DNA of 64,000 nucleotides. It comes from an uncultured Granulosicoccus sp. GTDB lineage: Bacteria; Pseudomonadota; Gammaproteobacteria; Granulosicoccales; Granulosicoccaceae. Of the stretch, positions 16,655 to 25,071 are shown one piece after another. The stretch covers positions 310,001-374,000 of the forward strand of contig CANMQI010000005.1 in assembly GCA_947499955.1 (NCBI GenBank). The letters are read 5' to 3'. A model generated the notes under the pieces. It was not told the DNA's origin, ran no database searches, and worked only from the letters and a program-made list of their open reading frames with translations. Position 1 is the stretch's first letter, and the number at the start of each line of letters is the position of its first letter. The translations under genes and the position numbers were made by a program.

Positions 16655-18145
16655 ATGGATCTGAACGCGCTATTCGTTGCCATTCAGCAAATACTCTCCA
16701 CCCACGCCCTGCTGATGCTGCTACTGGGTACCGGGCTTGGCATTGTCGTGGGCGCCATCCCCGGGCTGACCGGTGCCATGCTCATTGCCCTGACTTTGCC
16801 ACTGACCTTCTACATGACACCGTTCAATGCGGTGGTGCTGCTGGTATCGATGTATGTCGGTGCCATCAGCGGCGGTCTCATCACGGCCACCCTGATGCGC
16901 ATGCCCGGTACACCGGCAGCGGTCATGACGACCTTTGATGGTTACCCCATGGCCCGTTCCGGACGTCCCGGGCGAGCGTTGGGGCTGGGTATCACGGCCT
17001 CCTTCGTCGGCGGCCTCATTGCCTGGGTGGTCTTGCTGACCATTACCCAGCCACTGTCCATTCTGGCGACACGCTTCGGCCCCTTCGAATATTTTTCACT
17101 GATCATGATGGCCATGGTGCTGATTGCATCAGTGAGTGAGGGCAGCCTGGTCAAGGGCCTCATCTCGGGACTGCTGGGCATGCTGATTTCCATGCCCGGG
17201 GTTGATCCAGCCAGCGGCATGCCCAGGCTCACCTTCGACTGGTATGTGCTCAACGGTGGCTTGCAGCTGCTGCCGGTACTCATCGGCACCTTTGCCGTCA
17301 GCCAGATCATTGCCGATGCGCTGGATATCGGCAAGGTCTCGCAGAATTCCAAGGTCGATTCACGCGGTGTCCTGATGAGTCTGGCCGATCTGCGCCGCCA
17401 TGCGCTCAACATGATCCGCTCCTCCTTCATCGGTACCTGGATTGGCATATTGCCGGGTATCGGTGCATCCATCGGCTCGGTTGTGGCCTATACCGCTGCG
17501 AAGAACATGTCCAAGACCCCGGAGGAATTCGGCAAGGGATCCGAAGAGGGCATCATTGCCTCCGAGGCTGCCAACAATGCCACCGTGGGTGGTGCACTCA
17601 TTCCACTGATTGCCATGGGCATCCCCGGCAGCGTTATCGATGCCATCCTGATAGGTGCTCTGACCATCCATTCCATCCAGCCGGGGCCTACCCTGTTTCT
17701 GACCAACGCCGATATCGTCTGGGGCATCATCGCAACCTGCCTGCTGGCCAACATCGTGATGTGGCTGATGATGACCTCCTCGGTACGCTACATCGCAAAA
17801 CTGATCTACCTGCCGCGCAGCTATGTGCTGCCGGTGGTCATTGTCTTCTGCGTGGTCGGCTCCTATGCGCTGAACAACACCCTGTTCGACATCTGGGTCA
17901 TGCTCGGCTTTGGTGTCATCGGTTTTCTGCTGGAAAGAGCAAAGATTCCACTCGGGCCGTTCGTGATCGGCTTCGTACTGGCACCACTGGGCGAAGAGAA
18001 ACTGCGCAGCGGCCTGATGATGACCGCCGGTGATATCACACCGATGTTCACACGCCCTTTCTCGCTCGCTTTCACGCTGGCAGCGGTTGTGTTGCTGGTC
18101 TGGCCTCTGTACAACGACTGGCGTCGACGTCGTGCCACAGCGTGA
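16655..18145 (+). CDS. TctA-family large membrane subunit (TTT cassette 1)
   Basis: A 496-residue polytopic protein, the transport subunit of a TTT system. Family landmarks are visible: LGIVVGAIPGLTGAM near the N-terminus, MRMPGTPAAVMTTFDGYP, a mid-protein GTWIGILPGIGASIGS and the AANNATVGGALIPL segment. Internal repetition of the PGL/PGI motifs reflects the two-fold inverted architecture of the family. Its final codons overlap the GTG start of the sulfatase gene by 14 bp, supporting a single transcript and linked function. Confidence 0.92.
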   Translation: MDLNALFVAIQQILSTHALLMLLLGTGLGIVVGAIPGLTGAMLIALTLPLTFYMTPFNAVVLLVSMYVGAISGGLITATLMRMPGTPAAVMTTFDGYPMARSGRPGRALGLGITASFVGGLIAWVVLLTITQPLSILATRFGPFEYFSLIMMAMVLIASVSEGSLVKGLISGLLGMLISMPGVDPASGMPRLTFDWYVLNGGLQLLPVLIGTFAVSQIIADALDIGKVSQNSKVDSRGVLMSLADLRRHALNMIRSSFIGTWIGILPGIGASIGSVVAYTAAKNMSKTPEEFGKGSEEGIIASEAANNATVGGALIPLIAMGIPGSVIDAILIGALTIHSIQPGPTLFLTNADIVWGIIATCLLANIVMWLMMTSSVRYIAKLIYLPRSYVLPVVIVFCVVGSYALNNTLFDIWVMLGFGVIGFLLERAKIPLGPFVIGFVLAPLGEEKLRSGLMMTAGDITPMFTRPFSLAFTLAAVVLLVWPLYNDWRRRRATA

Positions 18146-19628
18146 ACCCAATCTGCTGTTCCTGTTCTCGGATCAGCACGCGCAGCGGGTGTCCGGCTGC
18201 TACGGCGACGCCACGGTCAAGACGCCGGCTCTGGATCGTCTGGCCAGCCAGGGTGTCACCTTCGACAATTGCTATTGTCCCTCGCCGGTCTGTGTGCCGA
18301 GCCGCATGTCAGCGCTGACAGCCTGTCATCCGCATCGCCAGGAATGCTGGACCAATGACGACTACCTGGCCTCCGACAGACCCACCTGGCTACATGCCCT
18401 GGGTGCCGCCGGTTATCGCAGCCAACTGATCGGGCGTATGCATGCCATGGGGCCGGATCAGCTGCATGGCTACTCGACGCGACTGATCGGTGATCACAGC
18501 CCCAACTGGGCTGGCGTCAAACGCCACTCCATGGGGGTGCTGGAAAAGGCCAACGACCCCACGCCGGAGAGTCTGCTGGCCTGCGGAGCCGGTCAATCGG
18601 CTTACCAGGTCAAGGACGAGCAGGTTACCGCTGCCACCATCCGCGCCCTGCAGCAGATTGCCGAGACGCCGGAAGACTCCCGTGAAGCGTTCAGTCTGAC
18701 CGCAGGATTGATGCTACCCCACGCGCCCTATGTCGCCAGTCGTGACTGGGTCGAGTACTACCTCGACACACTGCCCGATGTTGCCATCGATGCACCCGCT
18801 GCAGATGAGGAACACCCCTGGATTCACTGGTGGCGTGGTAATCGCGGTATCGACCAGGTGAGCCTGGAGCAGGCACGACTGGCTCGCGCCGCCTACTGGG
18901 GCCTGGTCTCCACCATGGATGAGATGATCGGCCGGATTCTGCAGACCCTGAGCGACACCGGTCTGGATCGCAATACGCTGGTGGTTTATGCCTCCGATCA
19001 CGGTGATCATGTCGGGGAACGCGGACTGTGGTGGAAGCACACTTTCTTTGAAGAGTCGGTCAAGGTGCCGCTGATCATGTCCATGCCCGGCACATTGCCG
19101 GCAGGAGAGCGTCAGTCTGCCGTGGTGAACCTGACCGATCTGTCGCAGACCATGATCGAGGCACTGGGTGCGGATCCCCTGCCCCAGAGCGATGGACAGA
19201 GTTTCTGGCCATTGCTGACGGATGAATCCGGCGAATGGGTCGATCGCACATTCAGTGAGTACTGCACCGATGAGGTACCGGCCTGGACCGGCGGTATGGC
19301 GGTGCAGCAGCGCATGCTGCGTGAGGGCGATTTCAAACTGCATTACTACCACGGCTACCCGCCGCTACTGTTCGATCTTGCCAGCGACCCGGGTGAACAA
19401 TGCAATCTCGCTGACAAGGCAGATTACCAGGGGCAGCTGGAAGCCATGCTGCAGACCCTGCTGGCAGACTGGGACCCGGATGCCATCCGTTCCGTGATGG
19501 GCCAGCGCAGAGAGCGCAAGAACGTACTGGGCAACTGGGCGGCCTGTACCGAGCCTGCCAACACACATCTGTGGCCACTGCAGCCGGATATGAATCGGCT
19601 GGACAAGGATCAACCGACAAGTGAATGA
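18132..19628 (+). CDS. Formylglycine-type sulfatase, alkaline-phosphatase superfamily (sulfatase 1)
   Basis: A 498-residue hydrolase without a signal peptide, so probably cytoplasmic. The metal-binding start LFSDQH and the nucleophile motif CVPSR (Cys about 54, to be converted to formylglycine) are present. The late metal motif is ASDHGDHVGERG, with a Lys in WWKH. The GTG at 18132 was chosen because it gives the normal family N-terminus and overlaps tctA by 14 bp; an ATG far upstream would lie inside tctA. Reaction: hydrolysis of an organic sulfate ester, although phosphonate monoester hydrolases share this motif. Its position after the transporter implies that the imported substrate is cleaved inside the cell. 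Confidence 0.87.
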   Translation: MPQREPNLLFLFSDQHAQRVSGCYGDATVKTPALDRLASQGVTFDNCYCPSPVCVPSRMSALTACHPHRQECWTNDDYLASDRPTWLHALGAAGYRSQLIGRMHAMGPDQLHGYSTRLIGDHSPNWAGVKRHSMGVLEKANDPTPESLLACGAGQSAYQVKDEQVTAATIRALQQIAETPEDSREAFSLTAGLMLPHAPYVASRDWVEYYLDTLPDVAIDAPAADEEHPWIHWWRGNRGIDQVSLEQARLARAAYWGLVSTMDEMIGRILQTLSDTGLDRNTLVVYASDHGDHVGERGLWWKHTFFEESVKVPLIMSMPGTLPAGERQSAVVNLTDLSQTMIEALGADPLPQSDGQSFWPLLTDESGEWVDRTFSEYCTDEVPAWTGGMAVQQRMLREGDFKLHYYHGYPPLLFDLASDPGEQCNLADKADYQGQLEAMLQTLLADWDPDAIRSVMGQRRERKNVLGNWAACTEPANTHLWPLQPDMNRLDKDQPTSE

Positions 19629-19722
19629 CAAGGCATGCCGTGCGACCCGGCATGAGTGACATCCCAGGCAGGCGACGCTCTGGAGCTCGCCTGTCACCAT
19701 CCATTCAATCAGGAAAATGCAC

Positions 19723-21093
19723 ATGACTTTCGGCATCACGGTACTGCCCGAATGGGCGCAATCGGAAGGTATCGAGAACCTGCTGGATCGCCTGCAGCAA
19801 GCCAATGTCACGGACATTGCCACCAGTCCCTATGTCATGCAGGCAGACAGCAACGGTACTCGGGAACCCCCGGTGGATGGCGGCGCCGGCAAGGTCAGAC
19901 TGCTGGACCGGGAGCTCTGGGGAGCACGCGAACTGAGCGTGCGCACGGCACCCAGCTTTCATCCTGACCAGTCACTGTACAAGACGACTGCCTACCAACC
20001 ACCCGCACCCGATGATCTGACCGAGCGTGAAGGTCATGTGGTACAGGAGTTCATCGAGGCGGCGACCGCACGTGGCATGAACGTCTGGTTCCAGGTGCAA
20101 TCGGCCATCCCCCCCGGATACCGGGTACAGTTCGGTGGACCCGAACCGGGCGATGTCTGCCTGGGCCCTGATGATCAGCCCGGAGCGCGACGTGTCGACA
20201 GTAATGCCTCTCTGGCAGCTCCCGACGTCATAGCCTATGGCGAGGCCATGATGCAGGACCTGGCACGCGCCTATCCCCGCCTTGCCGGCATACGGCTGGA
20301 CTGGCCCGAGTACCCACCCTATGACTTTCATGCGCTGTTCTTCGACTTCTCTCCGCATGCACTGCAAGTTGCCAGAGAACTGGATATGGATATCGAGCGC
20401 ATGCGGCACGATGCCACGGCACTGCAAGCAAGACTGACTCGGAACCTCGACGCCGACCTGCTGAGCAGGATGAGCTATCTGGACAAGGACAGCCTGAGTC
20501 TCATGCTGAAACGCTACCCCGGCATGCTCGACATGTTGCGGCTTCGCCGGCAGCTGTCGCTGTCGATCATCCAGCGATATCGCAAGGCACTACCGGCAAC
20601 TTTCGATCTGGTCCCTCAGGCTTTTCCCCCGCCGTTCAACCTGCTGTCCGGATTCGATTTCGACGCCGTCAGCAAGGTGGTTCAAGGCATTGGCGTCAAA
20701 CTCTATACCATGCACTGGCCGATGATCGCGGCCGACTATGCCAGGTCCATGTCGGCCGGCAAGGCGTCTGCTGCAGAGGTTGCCGAGGCTCTGGTGACGG
20801 CCCTGGATATCTGCGATGACACACCACCTGCAGATCGTGGCTTCAGTTATCCCGAACCCGATGAAAATCACTCCGCTTCTGCCGGCAACATCGAACGCAA
20901 GATTGCAGCGGCCAGACAACAGGCCAGGGATTGTCCGGTCTATGCCTTCACGCATGCCTATGGCCCTTGTGACGATGTACTGCGCCGCGCAGAGGCTGCC
21001 TGGCAATCCAGTGAAGGCAATATGTGGGTCAACCGCTACGGTTACCTGTCCAATGAAAAGCTCGACGCCCTGGGGCTCATGGTGAGCCGGTAG
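19723..21093 (+). CDS. Unrecognised cytoplasmic protein, possible TIM-barrel glycosidase-like
   Basis: I do not recognise this 456-residue protein with confidence. It lacks a signal peptide and reads as an alternating alpha/beta protein. Segments that look like barrel strands are MTFGITVLPEW, GMNVWFQVQSAIPPGY, LAGIRLDWPEYPPYDF and GVKLYTMHWPMIAADY, the last reminiscent of glycoside-hydrolase-like or sugar-isomerase-like TIM barrels. Conserved-looking acidic and aromatic residues (DWPEYPPYDF) could be catalytic. The ATG at 19723 has AGGA eight bases upstream and is preferred over the one six bases earlier. It follows sulfatase 1 in the same direction and may act on the desulfated product, perhaps a sugar. 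Confidence 0.7.
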   Translation: MTFGITVLPEWAQSEGIENLLDRLQQANVTDIATSPYVMQADSNGTREPPVDGGAGKVRLLDRELWGARELSVRTAPSFHPDQSLYKTTAYQPPAPDDLTEREGHVVQEFIEAATARGMNVWFQVQSAIPPGYRVQFGGPEPGDVCLGPDDQPGARRVDSNASLAAPDVIAYGEAMMQDLARAYPRLAGIRLDWPEYPPYDFHALFFDFSPHALQVARELDMDIERMRHDATALQARLTRNLDADLLSRMSYLDKDSLSLMLKRYPGMLDMLRLRRQLSLSIIQRYRKALPATFDLVPQAFPPPFNLLSGFDFDAVSKVVQGIGVKLYTMHWPMIAADYARSMSAGKASAAEVAEALVTALDICDDTPPADRGFSYPEPDENHSASAGNIERKIAAARQQARDCPVYAFTHAYGPCDDVLRRAEAAWQSSEGNMWVNRYGYLSNEKLDALGLMVSR

Positions 21094-22003
21094 CCAGCAC
21101 CCGTGCCTTGAGTGCGGCATGCAGGGCGCCGATCAGGTCGATGCCGGTCTGCGGTAATACATCATTGGTTCGAGTCAGAATGGCAAGCTCGCGCTTTACC
21201 GGGCTTGCCAGTCTGAGCATCGTGATTCTCTCGTCATGGCCGACATTGATCAGCTGTTGCGTGGCAATACCCAGCAGATCGGTGCGGGCAATGACATCCA
21301 GTATCATGGTGTTCGAGTCGGCAATCACCACCGGCTTGGGCGGTTGCATGCCACGCGACATGTACAGGCTTGTGAGGTATCGTCTGAAATAGGTTTCTGC
21401 AGAACCACTGATCCAGTCATACTCCGACAAGTCCTTCAGGCTGATGTTGCGGCGGCCGGCCAATGGGTGTTCACGCCGCACCGCGACGCCCTGTGAATCG
21501 TGCACCACCGAGTTGACGGTGATTCCGGTCAGGTCGTCCAGCTCCGATGGGGTGGCCACCAGAATGTCCAGATCCCCTTCTCGCATGCGTTCGATCATCT
21601 GCCAGGACTTCTGACCCGAAGACACGACCAACTGCGCTCGCCGCTCATCATCGAGCACGCGCGCCACGATTTCCGGCATGACGGTACGCAACACCCAGCG
21701 AGGTGCAATACCGACACGCAAGGTGACATCGCGACCTTCACTCTGCGCTCTGACAGCACTGACTGCAGCTTCTCGCTGATTGATGATCAGACGAGCATGC
21801 GTCAGAAAAGCCTGCCCTTCGCGCGTCAGGGCAACCCCACGTGCGCTGCGGTCAAACAGACGCGCCTCCAGCTGCTCCTCAAGATGCCGAATGCTCTTGG
21901 TCAACCCTGCCTGTGAAATACCGGTAGCCGTCGCCGCCTTGTTGATACTGCCCGACTCGGCAACGGCTATGAAACGATCAAGTCTGCTCAGGTCAAGAAC
22001 CAT
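21077..22003 (-). CDS. LysR-family transcriptional regulator
   Basis: A 308-residue LysR protein with the helix-turn-helix GSINKAATATGISQAGLTKSI and an effector-binding domain. Its 3' end overlaps the convergent TIM-barrel-like gene by 17 bp. Its start is divergent from the second TctC gene with about 135 bp between them. The classic layout makes cassette 2 its probable target. A T-N11-A dyad lies in the intergenic region. Confidence 0.9.
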   Translation of the reverse strand: MVLDLSRLDRFIAVAESGSINKAATATGISQAGLTKSIRHLEEQLEARLFDRSARGVALTREGQAFLTHARLIINQREAAVSAVRAQSEGRDVTLRVGIAPRWVLRTVMPEIVARVLDDERRAQLVVSSGQKSWQMIERMREGDLDILVATPSELDDLTGITVNSVVHDSQGVAVRREHPLAGRRNISLKDLSEYDWISGSAETYFRRYLTSLYMSRGMQPPKPVVIADSNTMILDVIARTDLLGIATQQLINVGHDERITMLRLASPVKRELAILTRTNDVLPQTGIDLIGALHAALKARVLATGSP

Positions 22004-22029
22004 GGAAGGGTGAAATCTTTCTGTCAGCT

Positions 22030-22044
22030 ATAACCATAGGCTAT
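22030..22044. promoter_or_regulatory. LysR-type box ATAACCATAGGCTAT
   Basis: An interrupted dyad (ATA-CC-ATA-GG-TAT) containing T-N11-A, lying 27 bp from the LysR start and 94 bp before tctC-2. The first nine bases equal those of the dyad upstream of tctC-1. Confidence 0.5.
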
Positions 22045-22137
22045 ACCGCTATGAGGTTTCAAGGTATTCCCATATGCACTCCCCCATGTCAGTATTTTAC
22101 CGACCACGTGCCAGTCAACGGAGAAGACAAGAGAATC

Positions 22138-23088
22138 ATGAAGAAGCTGAAACAACTACTGCTGGCAACCAGCCTGTGTATCACCCCCTTTGCAACCACA
22201 CTGGCAGATTACCCCGACCAACCACTGCGAATCGTCGTACCGACCAATGCCGGTGGCAGCGTCGACAATCTTGCCCGCATCTTCCAGCGCAAGATCGAAC
22301 AGATGGGAGACTTCCCCGCCGTTGTCGTCATCAACCAACCTGGCGCTGGTGGCACCATTGGCACCAGAGCCATCAAGGACGCACCGGCAGACGGCTATAC
22401 CATCGGCATCTGGAGCCCGGGCATCATCACCTCTGCAGCCATGGGCGTTGTCGACTATGACCACACGGCTTTTACCTTGCTCGGCGGTACCGGTCGTACG
22501 GAAATCGGCATGGGCATTCTGGATGCATCTCCTCTGAAGGATGCCGAAGCCTTTCTGGAAAAGGCCAGAGCAGAGCCGGGCAAGGTCGTCGTTGCCACCA
22601 ACATCGGCCTGCCAGTGCACTTCATTCCCATGATGTTTGCCGATGAGGCTGATGTGGATTTCAAGTTCGTACAGATCGGTGGTGGCGCCAAGCGACTGGC
22701 CAGCATTCTGGGCGGTCACACGGACACCGCACTGTTCTCGGTGTCGGAATTCAAACAGTACGAAGAAAGCGGCCTTCGTCCTCTGTTCCTGTACGCCACC
22801 GAGCGTGACGATGCCCTTCCCGATACACCCACCGCCCGCGAACTGGGCGTTGACATGAGTATCAGTGTCTTTCGTGTGTGGCTGGCACCGGCAGATATCG
22901 GCGAGACAGAATCCGCCAGACTGCAATCCATTCTGCAGGAAGTACTGAATGATGAAGACGTACAGAAAGAACTCGCAGGTCTGAGTATCGACCCTGACTG
23001 GATACCCGCAGAATCCGCCAAGGACATGCTGGACGACATGAACGCGCGTACCCAACCGCTGATCGATGCGGCCCGTTCGGCGAAGTAG
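22138..23088 (+). CDS. TctC-family periplasmic solute-binding protein (TTT cassette 2)
   Basis: A 316-residue TctC/Bug binding protein. The start MKKLKQLLL gives a compact signal peptide (end near TTLA) and follows a GGAGAAGACAAGAG purine-rich stretch. Family landmarks are YPDQPLRIVVPTNAGGSVDN, the ligand-loop region NQPGAGGTIGTRAI and FKFVQIGGGAKRLASILGG. It heads the second TTT-sulfatase cassette, opposite a LysR gene. Confidence 0.9.
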   Translation: MKKLKQLLLATSLCITPFATTLADYPDQPLRIVVPTNAGGSVDNLARIFQRKIEQMGDFPAVVVINQPGAGGTIGTRAIKDAPADGYTIGIWSPGIITSAAMGVVDYDHTAFTLLGGTGRTEIGMGILDASPLKDAEAFLEKARAEPGKVVVATNIGLPVHFIPMMFADEADVDFKFVQIGGGAKRLASILGGHTDTALFSVSEFKQYEESGLRPLFLYATERDDALPDTPTARELGVDMSISVFRVWLAPADIGETESARLQSILQEVLNDEDVQKELAGLSIDPDWIPAESAKDMLDDMNARTQPLIDAARSAK

Positions 23089-23106
23089 ACTCGAGAGGAC
23101 GCTGCC

Positions 23107-23571
23107 ATCAAGACGTCAACCGCCAGCTGGTTCGTTGCGCTGCTGGGCGCCTTGATTGGCGCTGTCCTGCTCATCGGCGCACGCGACATCGCGCCACCGA
23201 TGTTCGACCCCGTGGGTTCTGCAGCCTTACCCATTGCCTGTGCTATCACCCTGCTACTACTGGGTGCTGGTGTACTTGTCCAGACACGCTTACAGCGCCA
23301 CAGTGGGCAGCTGCCTGAAGTGGCGACCCGCGGAAACACCCGGCTTGCCACCATTGCATTACTGGCCTTGATGATTGCCTACCTGTTGGCCATGCATCTG
23401 GGCATCCGCTTTTCCCTGGCCACCACGGGCTTTGTCGCACTGGCCATACCGCTGATCTGTCAACGCCTCAGCGTTCTGCCTCTGGCTATTCCTATCGCTT
23501 TCATTCTCGGCTTCGGCTCTGAATGGCTGTTCACAAGTGTATTCTTTGTCGACCTGCCGGGTACCCGATGA
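23107..23571 (+). CDS. TctB-family small membrane subunit (TTT cassette 2), apparent ATC start
   Basis: A TctB homologue of about 155 residues with the expected pattern: first helix, PPMFDPVGSAALPIA, loop, and an ending LFTSVFFVDLPGT. The first helix begins before any ATG, GTG or TTG that would give a full-length protein. The earliest standard codon (TTG at 23152) would cut the first helix in half. An ATC at 23107 lies 7 bases after AGAGGA (23094-23099), the ideal spacing, and restores a normal length. I therefore place the start there. The gene overlaps tctA-2 as ATGA. Confidence 0.8.
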   Translation: MKTSTASWFVALLGALIGAVLLIGARDIAPPMFDPVGSAALPIACAITLLLLGAGVLVQTRLQRHSGQLPEVATRGNTRLATIALLALMIAYLLAMHLGIRFSLATTGFVALAIPLICQRLSVLPLAIPIAFILGFGSEWLFTSVFFVDLPGTR

Positions 23572-25067
23572 TCGAAGGACTCCTTACTGCTCTTGGCCCC
23601 ATGCATCTGCTGTGGCTGTTCCTGGGTGTCAGCAGCGGCATTCTGGTCGGTGCCATTCCCGGCCTGGGTGGTGGCATGCTGATGGCACTGGCCTTGCCAC
23701 TGACCTTCTCCATGGCGCCTGTCGATGCCATCCTGTTGTTGATCGGCATGCATGTCGGTTCGGTCAGCGGTGGCCTGATCAGCGCCACCCTGTTGCAGAT
23801 GCCCGGCACACCTTCATCGGTCATGACGACGTTCGATGGCTACCCGGTGGCAAGAAACGGTCACCCCGAGCGTGCCCTGGGACTCGGTATCGGCAGCTCG
23901 TTGATCGGCGGTCTGCTGGCTGGGGTGGCACTGGCAGCACTGGCACCTCCCTTGTCTTACTGGGCCTTGAAGATCGGACCATGGGAGCTCAGCGCATTGA
24001 TCCTCTGTGCTCTGGTTCTGGTCGCCATCATTGCCCAGGGCTCCATGCTCAAGGGCCTGTTCTCGGCCACTCTGGGCATCATCGCCGCCCTCCCCGGACT
24101 GGCTGAATCCGATGGCCAGTTGCGCTATACCTTCGGCAGCGATGACATGACGGCCGGTTTTCGGCTGCTGCCAGTGCTACTGGGCGTTTTTGTCATCAGC
24201 CAGTTGCTCAAGGAAAGTGACAAGGCACTGGGCTCTGCCAGCGTCATTCGTCTCGGACGAAGATTCAGCTTCCCCGGTTTGCAGGACTGGGGCAGCCACT
24301 GGGTCAATCTGCTGCGCTCCTCCATCATCGGCACCTTTGTGGGCATCCTGCCCGGTGTGGGTGCCAGCATCTCATCGATGGTCGCCTATGGCATGGCGCG
24401 AACCTTTTCGAAGACACCCGAAAGGTTCGGTACCGGACACGATGAGGGCGTGATGGCGTCTGAGGCTGCCAACAATGCCAACGTCGGCGGCGCCATGATT
24501 CCGCTGATCACGCTGGGCATACCCGGGGCCCCGGTGGACGCCATCCTCCTGGGCGCCATGGTCATGCACCAGATACAACCCGGGCCCCTTCTGTTCACTG
24601 CCAATGCCGGGCTTGTCTGGGCCATGATTGCCGGCTATTTCATTGCCAATCTGCTGATGTTCGGTCTCATGCTGGCCGGGTATCGCTCGCTGGCCCGCAT
24701 CATCACCATTCCGGCTCACTATCTGGTGCCGGTGGTTTTCGTGTTCTGCCTCATCGGTGCCTATTCCATCGGCAATCGCCTGTTCGACGTCTGGGTCATG
24801 ATCGGCTTCGGCGTGCTGGGCTACGCGCTGGACAAGGCTCGGGTTCCACTGGGCCCGTTCATCATCGGATTCGTACTGGCCACACCGTTCGAGTCCGAAC
24901 TGCGCACCGCCCTGCAATTGTCGGATGGCTCCCTGCTGGCCATCGTCGATCACCCTCTGGCGCTGGCCTTCGTTGTGCTGGCAGCTGTCATGCTGATCCT
25001 GCCGCTGCTGCGCTCCGGGAAAGGAGCAGCGGCACCCGCCATCGCGGCAATCGAAAAACCGGAGTAG
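23568..25067 (+). CDS. TctA-family large membrane subunit (TTT cassette 2)
   Basis: A 499-residue TctA transport subunit. Landmarks include SGILVGAIPGLGGGM, MPGTPSSVMTTFDGYP, GTFVGILPGVGASISS and AANNANVGGAMIPL. The start at 23568 overlaps the tctB stop by ATGA. It ends four bases before the next sulfatase gene, again pairing a transporter with a hydrolase. Confidence 0.92.
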   Translation: MIEGLLTALGPMHLLWLFLGVSSGILVGAIPGLGGGMLMALALPLTFSMAPVDAILLLIGMHVGSVSGGLISATLLQMPGTPSSVMTTFDGYPVARNGHPERALGLGIGSSLIGGLLAGVALAALAPPLSYWALKIGPWELSALILCALVLVAIIAQGSMLKGLFSATLGIIAALPGLAESDGQLRYTFGSDDMTAGFRLLPVLLGVFVISQLLKESDKALGSASVIRLGRRFSFPGLQDWGSHWVNLLRSSIIGTFVGILPGVGASISSMVAYGMARTFSKTPERFGTGHDEGVMASEAANNANVGGAMIPLITLGIPGAPVDAILLGAMVMHQIQPGPLLFTANAGLVWAMIAGYFIANLLMFGLMLAGYRSLARIITIPAHYLVPVVFVFCLIGAYSIGNRLFDVWVMIGFGVLGYALDKARVPLGPFIIGFVLATPFESELRTALQLSDGSLLAIVDHPLALAFVVLAAVMLILPLLRSGKGAAAPAIAAIEKPE

Positions 25068-25071
25068 GTCC

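Noticed and set aside
18030..18131. ATG-type extension of sulfatase 1 into tctA-1
   Set aside because: It would add about 34 residues (Cys/Ser/Arg-rich) fully overlapping tctA; the GTG at 18132 gives the family N-terminus.
17360..18151. 263-residue minus-strand frame opposite tctA-1
   Set aside because: Gln/His/Asp-rich antisense shadow typical of GC-rich coding regions; the plus-strand TctA is clear.
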